64,000 nt of DNA from Croceivirga sp. (lineage in GTDB: Bacteria > Bacteroidota > Bacteroidia > Flavobacteriales > Flavobacteriaceae), in NCBI GenBank assembly GCA_028284285.1, contig JANQSA010000062.1:1-64000 (forward strand), given 5' to 3'. The notes below the pieces were generated by a model. It was given only the letters and a program-made list of their open reading frames with translations. It was not told where the DNA came from and ran no database searches. Shown here piece after piece: positions 16,185-25,567 of the stretch. Positions within the stretch are counted from its first letter, which is position 1. Each line of letters starts with the position of its first letter. A program made the position numbers and the translations under genes.

Positions 16185-18941
16185 ATGACAAAACCTACTA
16201 AAATAGCCCTCCTTTTTATACTGTTCCAGACACTGGTATCAGGACAAAACCTGTTACCCCCGGTATACAACTATTCGCTGTTCGATTATAAGGGGGGCAG
16301 TAAAAATTGGGATTTGACCACCAATAGCCAAGGTGAATTATTTGCGGCCAATCATAAAGGTATGCTACATTTTGATGGCGAGCAATGGCAGCTTTACAAA
16401 TTACCCAATAACACGATCATACGTTCCATACGTTCCATTGGTGAACGCGTATACACGGGCTCATATGAAGAGTTTGGCTACTGGCAAAAAGATGGTAAAG
16501 GGCGTTATCAATACCATTCACTCACCCACCTCATACAAGGGCATACGTTTACAAGTGAAGAGTTTTGGGAGATACTTCTTGTGAAAGAGGCCATCTTATT
16601 CAGGTCATTTGCTGCGATCTATCGTTACGAAAACAACAAAATTGAGGTCATTGACCCCCAGCCACTCATTTCTGATTTTATTGAATATCAGGGCCGGGTG
16701 CTGTTGGCTACTGATGCTCAGGGGTTATTTGAATTAAAAGACGATAAGCTTGAACCAATAGCAGACCAGGGTATGCTGAAGAACAAAAACCTGACCGACA
16801 TGGAAGAGGTTGATGGAAAACTACTGATAGGTTCTAAATTGAACGGTTGTTTCATTTTTGACGGTAAGCAGATCAAACAATGGCAAGACCCCTTGAACAA
16901 CGAACTTAAAATGCACCAATTGACCAAGGTGCTGAACCTGATCAACGGCAAGCTGGCCTTTGCCACCATAAAAAATGGGGTTTACCTCTATGACACCAAC
17001 ACAGGGGTATCACAAGTGATCAACAAAAATGCAGGGCTTCGCAACAATACGGTGCTCTCCTTGCTACAGTACGAAGATCAACTTTGGCTTGGGTTGGATA
17101 ATGGTATGGCACGGGTAAAACTGAACAACCCGATCACCTATTATACGGATCACTCCGGCGCCTTGGGTACGGTCTATGACATGGCGGTACATGGTGAAAC
17201 ACTATTTTTAGGTAGTAATACCGGGGTATTTTATTTTGAGGATGACCGATTGCATTTTGTCGATGGTTCACAAGGCCACGTTTGGCATCTCGAAATTATT
17301 GATAATGACCTCCTCTGTGGTCACAATGCCGGAACCTATGTAGTAGGGGAAAACCGTTTCGAGAACATCCCGGGCACCTATGGCGGTTTTCAGATCATCA
17401 AGGTTCCTGAGCAAAAAGATCGCTACATACAGGGCACTTACAACGGTCTTTTAACATATCGGAAATCTTCCAATGGAAGCTGGGCGATGAATAGGGTGGA
17501 AGGGGTGGACTTTCCTGTAAGACAACTCTGTTTTGAAAATTCAAATACGTTATGGGTCGTACATGCTTACAAAGGGTTGTACCGTGTTCGGTTAGACGAC
17601 GATTTTGCTAATGTCATTGCAACTGAAGCGTTCAATGGCGAAAGCATCCCCAGCGAATACAATGTAAGAATTCATAAAATAAAAAACCAAATTGTTATAC
17701 ACAGCAAGGGCGCCTGGTTCAGATTTGATGCTATTTTAGGCAAGATTGTGCCCTTCAACCAGTTTCGACGATATCAGGGAAAAGAATTATTAAGCTATGA
17801 TAATGACTCCTACTGGTTTGTAGAGAATGAGGGCAATAAAGATGTGATACGTACCAATTTTAGGGAGGATAGCTTACTGATTGCGGATCTATCCTTGCGA
17901 AAACGATTGGTTCCTGATTCTCAGCGGGTAGTTAAAACAAATGATTCTATTGCGTATATTACGCTAAGTGATGGTTTTGCCAGGGTAAATATTGCCAAAC
18001 TTCGACGGCAATGGGGGAGCTATACGTTGCCCGTACCCGAATTGACCTTTATCAAGGACAAATTTGACACTATTGTCCCAGGTTCAACCGAGCATAGTTT
18101 TTCCTTTAAGCGATCAAGAATTCTAGAGATCGGATTTGCTACTCCCAGATTGATACAACCACGCTATCATTACACACTTACAGGTCCGGAACAGCATAAG
18201 GGCTACGTAGAAGGGGGTAGCGTGAGTTTCCAAAATCTCTCCTGGGGGGAGTATACGTTTGCGGTTAGTACTTTGGGCGCTGACAACAAAATGTCAGAAA
18301 CGTCCGGTTTTACGTTTAGCGTTGCCCCGCCCTGGTTTTTGTCAAATATCAGTATGGTATTTTACCTTTTGTTGATAGTGGCCACGGTGCTTCTCGTTAG
18401 AAGGTACAATCGTATCAAGCTCAACAGGAAGCAAAGAGAACTGGAAGCGCAAATGCAAAAGGAGCAGGATAAAAGAATGGCGCAACTGGAAAGGGAAAAA
18501 CTGGAAAGGGAGGTGAAATTAAAGCAAAATGAATTGGCCAGTACTACCCTTAACATCGCCCGAAAGAATGAAATGATCCTGGAGTTGAAGAATATGCTGG
18601 TCCTTAATAAGGAGAAGTTTCCTAATTCACAACGATATCGATCCTTTATGAGGAAGCTAAATAGTTCTGTTAAGGATACGGAAGACTGGAAACGATTTGA
18701 GGTAAGTTTTAAAGAATTGCATGAGGACTTTTTTGAGCGTTTGCTTGGCGAATACCCTACGCTTACCCCTAAGGATCTCAAACTTTGTGCTTATCTCAAA
18801 ATGAATTTCTCTTCCAAGGAAATAGCCCCACTCATGGGAATAACCATTAGAGGGGTTGAAATCCACCGATATAGATTACGTAAAAAATTACGTCTTGAAA
18901 GCACAAAAAACCTCTCCAAGTTTCTTATCACCTTCTCATAA
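16185..18941 (+). CDS. Propeller/Y_Y_Y sensor with LuxR-type HTH, PUL2 regulator
   Basis: This protein has the same architecture as the regulator at 6060-8993: signal peptide (about 1-21, ending LVSGQ), seven-bladed propeller repeats (about 40-620), Y_Y_Y domain (about 650-710), one transmembrane helix (about 720-742) and a lysine/glutamate-rich coiled coil. A C-terminal LuxR-type HTH follows at about 856-915 (NFSSKEIAPLMGITIRGVEIHRYRLRKK). The sensor would sit in the periplasm and the HTH in the cytoplasm. No kinase or receiver domain is present, so signalling must pass directly through the membrane helix, perhaps by dimer rearrangement. It lies immediately upstream of susC/susD in the same direction and very likely activates that operon on sensing a breakdown product. 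Confidence 0.9.
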   Translation: MTKPTKIALLFILFQTLVSGQNLLPPVYNYSLFDYKGGSKNWDLTTNSQGELFAANHKGMLHFDGEQWQLYKLPNNTIIRSIRSIGERVYTGSYEEFGYWQKDGKGRYQYHSLTHLIQGHTFTSEEFWEILLVKEAILFRSFAAIYRYENNKIEVIDPQPLISDFIEYQGRVLLATDAQGLFELKDDKLEPIADQGMLKNKNLTDMEEVDGKLLIGSKLNGCFIFDGKQIKQWQDPLNNELKMHQLTKVLNLINGKLAFATIKNGVYLYDTNTGVSQVINKNAGLRNNTVLSLLQYEDQLWLGLDNGMARVKLNNPITYYTDHSGALGTVYDMAVHGETLFLGSNTGVFYFEDDRLHFVDGSQGHVWHLEIIDNDLLCGHNAGTYVVGENRFENIPGTYGGFQIIKVPEQKDRYIQGTYNGLLTYRKSSNGSWAMNRVEGVDFPVRQLCFENSNTLWVVHAYKGLYRVRLDDDFANVIATEAFNGESIPSEYNVRIHKIKNQIVIHSKGAWFRFDAILGKIVPFNQFRRYQGKELLSYDNDSYWFVENEGNKDVIRTNFREDSLLIADLSLRKRLVPDSQRVVKTNDSIAYITLSDGFARVNIAKLRRQWGSYTLPVPELTFIKDKFDTIVPGSTEHSFSFKRSRILEIGFATPRLIQPRYHYTLTGPEQHKGYVEGGSVSFQNLSWGEYTFAVSTLGADNKMSETSGFTFSVAPPWFLSNISMVFYLLLIVATVLLVRRYNRIKLNRKQRELEAQMQKEQDKRMAQLEREKLEREVKLKQNELASTTLNIARKNEMILELKNMLVLNKEKFPNSQRYRSFMRKLNSSVKDTEDWKRFEVSFKELHEDFFERLLGEYPTLTPKDLKLCAYLKMNFSSKEIAPLMGITIRGVEIHRYRLRKKLRLESTKNLSKFLITFS

Positions 18942-18985
18942 GGATAAAAACCCTAATTTCCCGAGGGTAATTTCCCATTCTTCAC

Positions 18986-19003
18986 TACATCAAGACTACA
19001 TCA
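18986..19003 (-). promoter_or_regulatory. Direct-repeat operator candidate, box B (upstream of PUL2 susC)
   Basis: TACATCA at 18986-18992 and 18997-19003, that is two TGATGTA boxes on the minus strand with 11-bp spacing. The match extends to ACTACATCA in both copies. It lies about 170-190 bp upstream of the susC ATG, in the gap after the regulator gene. Confidence 0.5.
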
Positions 19004-19086
19004 TTATGTTAATTTTTTCGAAACTGATCTTTTGTTTAACTACTGCAAAGGCCTAGTTTATGAGCATTGTTGACCTAAAAACAAGG

Positions 19087-19104
19087 TGATGTAGTTTTTA
19101 TGTA
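19087..19104 (+). promoter_or_regulatory. Direct-repeat operator candidate, box C (promoter-proximal, PUL2 susC)
   Basis: TGATGTA at 19087-19093 followed 11 bp later by TTATGTA (19098-19104, one mismatch). The second half overlaps a palindrome TGTAG-ATCA-CTACA at 19101-19114. A degenerate -7 element (TAATTTAG at 19138-19145) follows about 34 bp downstream, so this box is placed where an activator would contact RNA polymerase. Confidence 0.45.
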
Positions 19105-19174
19105 GATCACTACAACGATTTCGGAATAGCACTGTATTAATTTAGCAATTAACTAACTCCTTTGCTAAATAATT

Positions 19175-22100
19175 ATGAAAAAAAAGAAAGAATTTTTATT
19201 AATCTTATTGTTATTAGTTCACGTAGCTGTTTTCTCACAATCTACCATTACGGTTACCGGGGTGGTTTCGGAGGTAGATGGGCAGCCTTTACCAGGAGCA
19301 TCTGTGATAGTGCAAGGTACTTCAATCGGTACACAAACGGATTTTGATGGGAATTACACCTTGGACAGTGTTCCCACCGACGCTATTCTGGTTTTCAGCT
19401 ACGTCGGTTATTCCCCTCAGGAAATCGCTGTCAACAATCAATCGGTAATCAATGTTTCGCTTCAGGAAGATACGCAGGCCTTGGACGAGGTGGTGGTTAT
19501 TGGTTATGGATCAGCACAAAAAAGGGATTTAACAGGGTCTATAGCAAAAGTAGACGGTGATGTGGTTGCTGATAAACCAGAAGCCAATCCCATTGCTTCC
19601 TTACAAGGTCGGGTAGCAGGTCTTTCGGTTACCAATAGTGGTCAGGTAGGACAGCAGCCAGATGTAAGGATCAGGGGTACAAGTAGCCGTTTTAGTTCTG
19701 CACCTCTGTATGTTATAGATGGAATATTTACGGATAATATAGACTTTGTTAACCCTAACGATATCGAGTCTATTGAGGTGCTAAAAGATGCCTCATCCTT
19801 GGCTATTTTTGGCGTACGGGGAGCAAACGGTGTTATCCTGGTGACCACTAAGAAAGCAAAACAAGGCCGCCTTACTGTAAATTTTAATACAAGTTATGGG
19901 GTTAAAACTTTGGTCAATGCCCCGGAAATGGCTGATGCAGCATTGTTTAGAGAGCTTTTTGATGAGCGCTTAGCAAACGAGGGTGCCGCCCCTTATGCGT
20001 TTTATGATGTGTTTACGGGAGATACCGATTGGGTCGAAGAAATCACAAACGATGCGGCTTACATAAATACAATAAATTTAAGTGTGCAAAGTGCATCAGA
20101 AAAAAATAGTATCTCCATGGGGTTGGGGTATCGCGAGGAAACGGGTTTAATACTGGAAGAGCGCTTGCAACGGATAAGTTTTAATTTAAATAATGAATTG
20201 CGTCTGACCGATAATTTTAAAATTGGCGCAACCGTAAATGCGGTAAGGGACCAACTCCCTAATAATGCGGGTAATGGTTTTTCCTCGGCATTGAATGCCA
20301 CACCCATAGTTTCACCTAGGCGTGTAGACAGTCGCCCGGAGTTTAATGGGGTTTTTAACCAGTTGCCACAAGAAATTGGAGGCCCTCAAATTTTAAACCC
20401 GTTGTTAGCTGCAGCAGTGGTCAAAAATAAAAGAATTGAAGAACGCTATAGGTTTGTAGGTAATGTTTTTGCAGAGTTGCAATTTTTAGAGGATTTTACC
20501 TTTAGGGTTAATTATTTTGGCGATTACTTAAGCAGAAGATTACGCGAATATACCCCTATTGTAACTACCTATGTATCCGAGACCGATGAATTGGTATCGC
20601 TTAATCCAGGAGGGAATAATGTAACTTCAGTTAGACAACAAGCATTTAACACCTTAAACTTTCAGCAAGAGTATTTACTGTCTTACAAAAAACAATTTGG
20701 GGATCATAATGTAAATGCAACTATTGGATATACCACTTTCCAAACCGAAGATGAAGCATTAAGGGGCGAAGTACAAAATGATCCTGCAGTAGGTCAGATA
20801 CCCGATGATCCCCGTTTTTGGTACGTAGGAGTACTGCCCTATGGCGACCCGACAACTAGAATAATAACAATACCCGATGATGACCCCAACCAGTTTAGAA
20901 GAGCAACGACATCATTATTGGCAAGGGGGCTTTACAATTATCAAAACAAATATATCGTTAACGCTTCTTACCGTAGGGACGCTACCTCACAATTGGCTCC
21001 GGATAACCGGGCACAGGATTTTTGGTCTTTAGGCTTGGCATGGGTCCCGACCCAAGAAAAATTTCTCGAAGATTTTGAGTCGTTAAACCTCTTAAAGATA
21101 AGAGGTTCGGCGGGAGAACTCGGAAACCAGGTTGTTCAACTTAATTATCCGTTTTATCCCGGTGTGGATGCCGATGCAACTGCCGTTTTTGGTGATAATG
21201 TTGTGCCGGGTTTTAATGACAGATTTGAGGAGAATCCCAACTTACAGTGGGAAACTATATTTTCCTGGGAGGCTGGTTTCGAATCGCAGTGGTTTGACAG
21301 CAGACTTTCATTCAATGCCCTGTATTATAGTAGGCGCACCGATAATTTGTTGGTATTTAATGAAGCACTAAATCCAAGCTTCTTTGATAATGAAGGGGAG
21401 ATAGAGAATAAAGGTTTTGAGTTTGAAACCTCCTGGTCGGATACTATTTCGGACGATTTTTCCTATTCCATAGGGGGTAATTTAACCACTATTTCCAATG
21501 AAGTGCTCTCTACACGTGCCGATGCCGCAATTTTTGCTGGCGGTGATCAGTTGGCGCGTACAATTTCGGGACAGCCTATTGGACACTTTTTCGGTTATGA
21601 AGTTGAAGGGGTCTATCAAACTAATGCCGATATAGCGGCGTCGCCCACAAGTGAGTTGGCGGTGGTTGCACCGGGAGATTTGAAGTTCAGGGATATCAAC
21701 GGGGATGGTGTAATTAATCCTGATGACCGCACCATTATAGGAAACCCGACCCCAGATATTACTTATGGTTTTTTTACGAACTTTAACTATAAGAATTTCA
21801 ATTTGAACGTCGACTTTCAAGGCGTTTACGGTAATGAAGTCTATAGGAATTGGGGCAACGGTAGTGCCTTTGCACCATTCAATTACCGTGCGGCAAGGGC
21901 AGGCCGATGGACAGGGCAAGGCACGTCTAACTTTGAACCCAGATCATTCGATGCTACCCCAAACAATAGACTACCCTCTACCTATATGATCGAGGATGGT
22001 AGCTTCTTTAGGATACGTAATGTACAATTGGGATATAATTTCAGTCCGGAAAGCTTTAAGCGGTTTAACATTCAACAAATGCGATTGTATCTTAACGTAC

Positions 22101-22234
22101 AAAACTTGGTGACTTGGACAGACGTCTCCGGGTTTACCCCGGAGCACGGTGGTAGCCCAATTGAATTTGGGATTGACAATGGTGAAAACGCCCTTGCGGC
22201 AACGACTACTTTAGGTCTAAGTGTAACATTTTAA
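19175..22234 (+). CDS. susC: SusC/RagA family TonB-dependent glycan transporter (PUL2)
   Basis: This is an outer-membrane transporter of 1019 residues. It has a signal peptide (about 1-22, lysine-rich start, ending VAVFSQ), a carboxypeptidase-regulatory-like domain (about 23-103), the DEVVVIGYGS segment, and a plug domain with GVRGANGVILVTTKK. A 22-strand barrel follows, ending in LGLSVTF. It differs clearly from the PUL1 SusC in the barrel, fitting a different substrate. It is the first gene of a long plus-strand operon and is separated from susD by 20 nt. Operator-like repeats lie in the 233-bp gap upstream. Confidence 0.96.
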   Translation: MKKKKEFLLILLLLVHVAVFSQSTITVTGVVSEVDGQPLPGASVIVQGTSIGTQTDFDGNYTLDSVPTDAILVFSYVGYSPQEIAVNNQSVINVSLQEDTQALDEVVVIGYGSAQKRDLTGSIAKVDGDVVADKPEANPIASLQGRVAGLSVTNSGQVGQQPDVRIRGTSSRFSSAPLYVIDGIFTDNIDFVNPNDIESIEVLKDASSLAIFGVRGANGVILVTTKKAKQGRLTVNFNTSYGVKTLVNAPEMADAALFRELFDERLANEGAAPYAFYDVFTGDTDWVEEITNDAAYINTINLSVQSASEKNSISMGLGYREETGLILEERLQRISFNLNNELRLTDNFKIGATVNAVRDQLPNNAGNGFSSALNATPIVSPRRVDSRPEFNGVFNQLPQEIGGPQILNPLLAAAVVKNKRIEERYRFVGNVFAELQFLEDFTFRVNYFGDYLSRRLREYTPIVTTYVSETDELVSLNPGGNNVTSVRQQAFNTLNFQQEYLLSYKKQFGDHNVNATIGYTTFQTEDEALRGEVQNDPAVGQIPDDPRFWYVGVLPYGDPTTRIITIPDDDPNQFRRATTSLLARGLYNYQNKYIVNASYRRDATSQLAPDNRAQDFWSLGLAWVPTQEKFLEDFESLNLLKIRGSAGELGNQVVQLNYPFYPGVDADATAVFGDNVVPGFNDRFEENPNLQWETIFSWEAGFESQWFDSRLSFNALYYSRRTDNLLVFNEALNPSFFDNEGEIENKGFEFETSWSDTISDDFSYSIGGNLTTISNEVLSTRADAAIFAGGDQLARTISGQPIGHFFGYEVEGVYQTNADIAASPTSELAVVAPGDLKFRDINGDGVINPDDRTIIGNPTPDITYGFFTNFNYKNFNLNVDFQGVYGNEVYRNWGNGSAFAPFNYRAARAGRWTGQGTSNFEPRSFDATPNNRLPSTYMIEDGSFFRIRNVQLGYNFSPESFKRFNIQQMRLYLNVQNLVTWTDVSGFTPEHGGSPIEFGIDNGENALAATTTLGLSVTF

Positions 22235-22254
22235 TTAGTAAAAAAAAGAAAAAA

Positions 22255-23721
22255 ATGATACGATTTAACAAGTTTGGTATTCTCTTATTGGCCTTGGTCG
22301 GGGTAGTTTTTTTTCATTCTTGCAGCGATGACATTCTGGACCTTTTGCCGGAAGGTGAGGTTGCCAATGTGGATGAGTTAGGGGTAAGTGGTGAAGAGTC
22401 CAGGTTATTTGGGATCTATTCACTAACAAGGACCACGCAAGTAGGCGAATGGAACAGGTATTGGTTTGGAAGTATACGCTCTGATGATGCAGCCAAAGGA
22501 AGTACCGCTGGAGATGCGGCGGCATTTGGAACGGCCTATAACGATTTTCAGTATTCATTAAATGATTTTATATCCCAAAGTTGGTGGGACGCACATTTCC
22601 AAATCATCTTTGCTTGCAACGAAGTTGTCAATAACACCCAGGCTTTGGAAGACCCTACCGATCAGGATTTCGTTATAGAGTCGGAAGCCCGGGCTATACG
22701 GGCGTGGATGTATTTTGAGTTACGTAGGGACTTTGGAGAAGTGCCTATTATCACAGTAACTATAGATGTGCCTGAAGACACCTATGCACCAAAATCCAGC
22801 GTTGCGGAGATAGATGCCTTCATCAGAGAAGATTTGGAATATGCCATACAGTATCTGCCTCTTTCTTGGCCAGAGCTTCCAGGTAGGGCAACTGTAGGCT
22901 TCGCCAATGCACAATTGGGAAAGCTGTATTTATACCAACAGGATTGGGCAAATGCCTATGACAGGTTGAGTGAGGTCATTAACTCTGGAGTTTATAGCCT
23001 GGATCCGGACCTAAGCAATTTATTTGAAAACGAGGGGGACAATGGGCCGGGAGCTGTTTTCGAAATCCAGCAATTGGTAGATGGCCTCCAGCGTTTTAAT
23101 AATAACTATTTTATCTCACAAGGGGTAAGAGGTACCGGTGTTTGGAACTTGGGTTGGGGCTTTAACGTGCCAACACAAGACTTGCTGGATGCTTATGAGG
23201 ACGGTGATCTAAGAAGGGCCAATACCATTTTAACGTCTGGCGAAGACGATGGCGGTTTTGGTGGTGGTATTTTGCCGGAGTCCCCACCATTGGCACAACC
23301 CTATTGGAATAGAAAGGCGTATACCAGAGCAGCAAGACGAACAGAATTTCAGGTCAATGCCAATCTCTGGGAAAACATCAAGATTATCCGCTATGCCGAT
23401 GTATTGCTTATGGCGGCGGAAGCAGCTAATGAATTAGGAATGTCGGGCGAAGCTGTGGGTTATATAAATCAAGTACGCTCAAGAGCCGGTTTGGACAACT
23501 TAACGGTTATTGGGCAAGCCGAGGTGCGGGATGCTATAAAACAGGAGCGACGTGTGGAGTTTGCTCTGGAGGAGTCCAGATTTTATGACTTGGTCCGTTG
23601 GGGTGATGCAAATACTGTTTTAGGCCCCTTGGGATACCAGCCAAGGAATGCAGTATACCCAGTTCCGCAAAAAGCCATTGACGAGTCGCAGGGCGTAATA
23701 GAACAAAATCCGGATTATTAA
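22255..23721 (+). CDS. susD: SusD-like outer-membrane glycan-binding lipoprotein (PUL2)
   Basis: This RagB/SusD family protein has 488 residues. The lipoprotein signal ends FFHSC and is followed by SDD, the acidic pattern linked to surface export in this phylum. The helical N-terminal domain has the ESEARAIRAWMYFELRRDFGEVPI segment. The C-terminal part has the QERRVEFALEESRFYDLVRWG stretch and ends in EQNPDY, both hallmarks of the family. It partners the SusC encoded just upstream, and the next gene encodes a second surface binding protein. Confidence 0.95.
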   Translation: MIRFNKFGILLLALVGVVFFHSCSDDILDLLPEGEVANVDELGVSGEESRLFGIYSLTRTTQVGEWNRYWFGSIRSDDAAKGSTAGDAAAFGTAYNDFQYSLNDFISQSWWDAHFQIIFACNEVVNNTQALEDPTDQDFVIESEARAIRAWMYFELRRDFGEVPIITVTIDVPEDTYAPKSSVAEIDAFIREDLEYAIQYLPLSWPELPGRATVGFANAQLGKLYLYQQDWANAYDRLSEVINSGVYSLDPDLSNLFENEGDNGPGAVFEIQQLVDGLQRFNNNYFISQGVRGTGVWNLGWGFNVPTQDLLDAYEDGDLRRANTILTSGEDDGGFGGGILPESPPLAQPYWNRKAYTRAARRTEFQVNANLWENIKIIRYADVLLMAAEAANELGMSGEAVGYINQVRSRAGLDNLTVIGQAEVRDAIKQERRVEFALEESRFYDLVRWGDANTVLGPLGYQPRNAVYPVPQKAIDESQGVIEQNPDY

Positions 23722-23750
23722 AAAAATGTTTAACAAAACAGCTATATAAA

Positions 23751-25493
23751 ATGAAAAGCAAAACTTTCTTAAAATATCTAGCGGGTCTTCTATCAGTTAT
23801 AATAATTGTAACCGCTTGTCAAGATCTAGAAGAGCCTGGCCCTGTTGGTGATTTTCCCTTAGATGGTCCGGTAGCTACTTTTGTGTATCCAAATAGTAAT
23901 GGTTCTACACTCATTCAATCTATAGAGGACGTGATTCCGGTTACTGTGGAATTTAACGTTAATGATGATCTAGAATTAGTATCTGTAGAAGTACAGTTTA
24001 ATGGTAACAGTATTGGATCATATACGGATTTCGAGGATTCACAGAGTTTAATCATTAATGACCTGACTATAGATGAAGTAGCCACGGGAACACATGTAAT
24101 TACGATAATAGCTACAGATTCCGATGGGAATGTTACCACAACTACGGCTGAATTTACCAAAGAGGAAGCTACACCACTGGCCCCACAGTTTGGTGAGGTT
24201 TTTTATATGCCTTTTGATGATAATTATATAGATGTGATTACCTTAGGAAGTGGTACTGTAGTTGGATCGCCAGGTTTTGCTGGTGAAAGCCGGTCAGGTG
24301 ATGGGAATGCTTATGCAGGAGCTGCAGATGCTTACCTTACGTATCCTACAGCCGGTTTAACCACTGGGCAAGAGTTTAGTGCGGCTTTTTGGCTTAAATT
24401 AAATACTACGCCGGATAGAGCAGGTTTATTGGTTATTGGTGACTCCGATGATGGAGAGCGAAATCAAGGTTTCCGTTTATTTAGAGAAGGCAGCGCGGCA
24501 AGTCAGACCATAAAACTGAATGTGGGTACTGGAACTGGTGAAAGTTGGAATGACGGCGGCGCAATCGATACCGAGGCGTCAGACTGGGCACACGTAGCAT
24601 TTAGTATTTCAGGCACTGAAAGTAAAGTATATATTAATGGTGCCCTGGTAAACACCGCAACCCTGAACAATCCAATAGATTGGACTAATGTAACTGATCT
24701 ATCTATCGCCTCAGGAGGGCCAAGTTTTAACTACTGGAATCATAACTCGGATGAAAGCTATTTAGACGATTTATTCATTTTTGATAGAGCTATCACTAAT
24801 GCGGATGTACTGGAAATTAGTGGTCTTCCACCAACCCCGATATTTAATATGCCTTTTGATGGGAGTTATGAAGACATAATATCTTCAACCACTGCTACAG
24901 TTGTTGGTTCTCCAGGTTTTGCAGGTGAAAGCCAATCAGGAGAAGGCGATGCTTATGCAGGTGCACCGGACGCATACCTTACGTTTTCTACAGACGGACT
25001 TTTAACTGATGAATTTTCAGCTTCGTTTTGGTATAAACTTAATGATGATCCGGATCGTGCGGGTGTATTAGTCATTGGGCCACCAGATGAAAGTAACCCT
25101 GATAGCCAAAATAACCGGTCAAGTGGTTTTAGATTTTTTAGGGAAAGTGCTGGTGATAATCAACGTTTTAAACTTAATGTAGGTACTGGTCTTGGAGACA
25201 ATTGGTTTGATGGTGGTGCCGCCGCAGATGTAGATCCTGCTAGTAATGAATGGGTGCATTTGGCTTTTACGATCTCACAAACCGAGAGCATAGTGTACAT
25301 TAACGGCGAAGTTGTTTCTCAAGGTGAATTTGATGGTGTAGATTGGACAAACTGCGATATTATGTCTATAATGTCAGGCGACCCAAGATTTACCGGATGG
25401 AATCATTTGTCGGATAATAGCTATATGGATCAACTTCAGATATTCAATGTAGTACTTACGCCAGGGCAAATAGAAACCCTTATGGCACAATAA
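23751..25493 (+). CDS. Surface glycan-binding lipoprotein with Ig-like and two LamG domains
   Basis: This 580-residue lipoprotein (signal ending VTAC, then QDLEEP) sits directly after susD, the usual place of a SusE/F-like glycan-binding protein. Residues about 35-135 form an Ig-like domain of the Big_7 type (VTVEFNVNDDLELVSVEVQF). Two concanavalin-like LamG domains follow (about 145-365 and 365-578). They are clear internal duplicates: both carry GSPGFAGES, DAYLT, DRAGxLVIG, KLNVGTG and a YWNH/GWNH motif near the end. No catalytic residues of laminarinase-type enzymes are apparent, so binding rather than hydrolysis is inferred. Confidence 0.85.
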   Translation: MKSKTFLKYLAGLLSVIIIVTACQDLEEPGPVGDFPLDGPVATFVYPNSNGSTLIQSIEDVIPVTVEFNVNDDLELVSVEVQFNGNSIGSYTDFEDSQSLIINDLTIDEVATGTHVITIIATDSDGNVTTTTAEFTKEEATPLAPQFGEVFYMPFDDNYIDVITLGSGTVVGSPGFAGESRSGDGNAYAGAADAYLTYPTAGLTTGQEFSAAFWLKLNTTPDRAGLLVIGDSDDGERNQGFRLFREGSAASQTIKLNVGTGTGESWNDGGAIDTEASDWAHVAFSISGTESKVYINGALVNTATLNNPIDWTNVTDLSIASGGPSFNYWNHNSDESYLDDLFIFDRAITNADVLEISGLPPTPIFNMPFDGSYEDIISSTTATVVGSPGFAGESQSGEGDAYAGAPDAYLTFSTDGLLTDEFSASFWYKLNDDPDRAGVLVIGPPDESNPDSQNNRSSGFRFFRESAGDNQRFKLNVGTGLGDNWFDGGAAADVDPASNEWVHLAFTISQTESIVYINGEVVSQGEFDGVDWTNCDIMSIMSGDPRFTGWNHLSDNSYMDQLQIFNVVLTPGQIETLMAQ

Positions 25494-25567
25494 GTTTAGA
25501 ATGTTGCTTTATATTTTTATTTAAAAGTTAGTTTTTGAACAATAGTTTGAGTTGTTAGTTTATTTCT

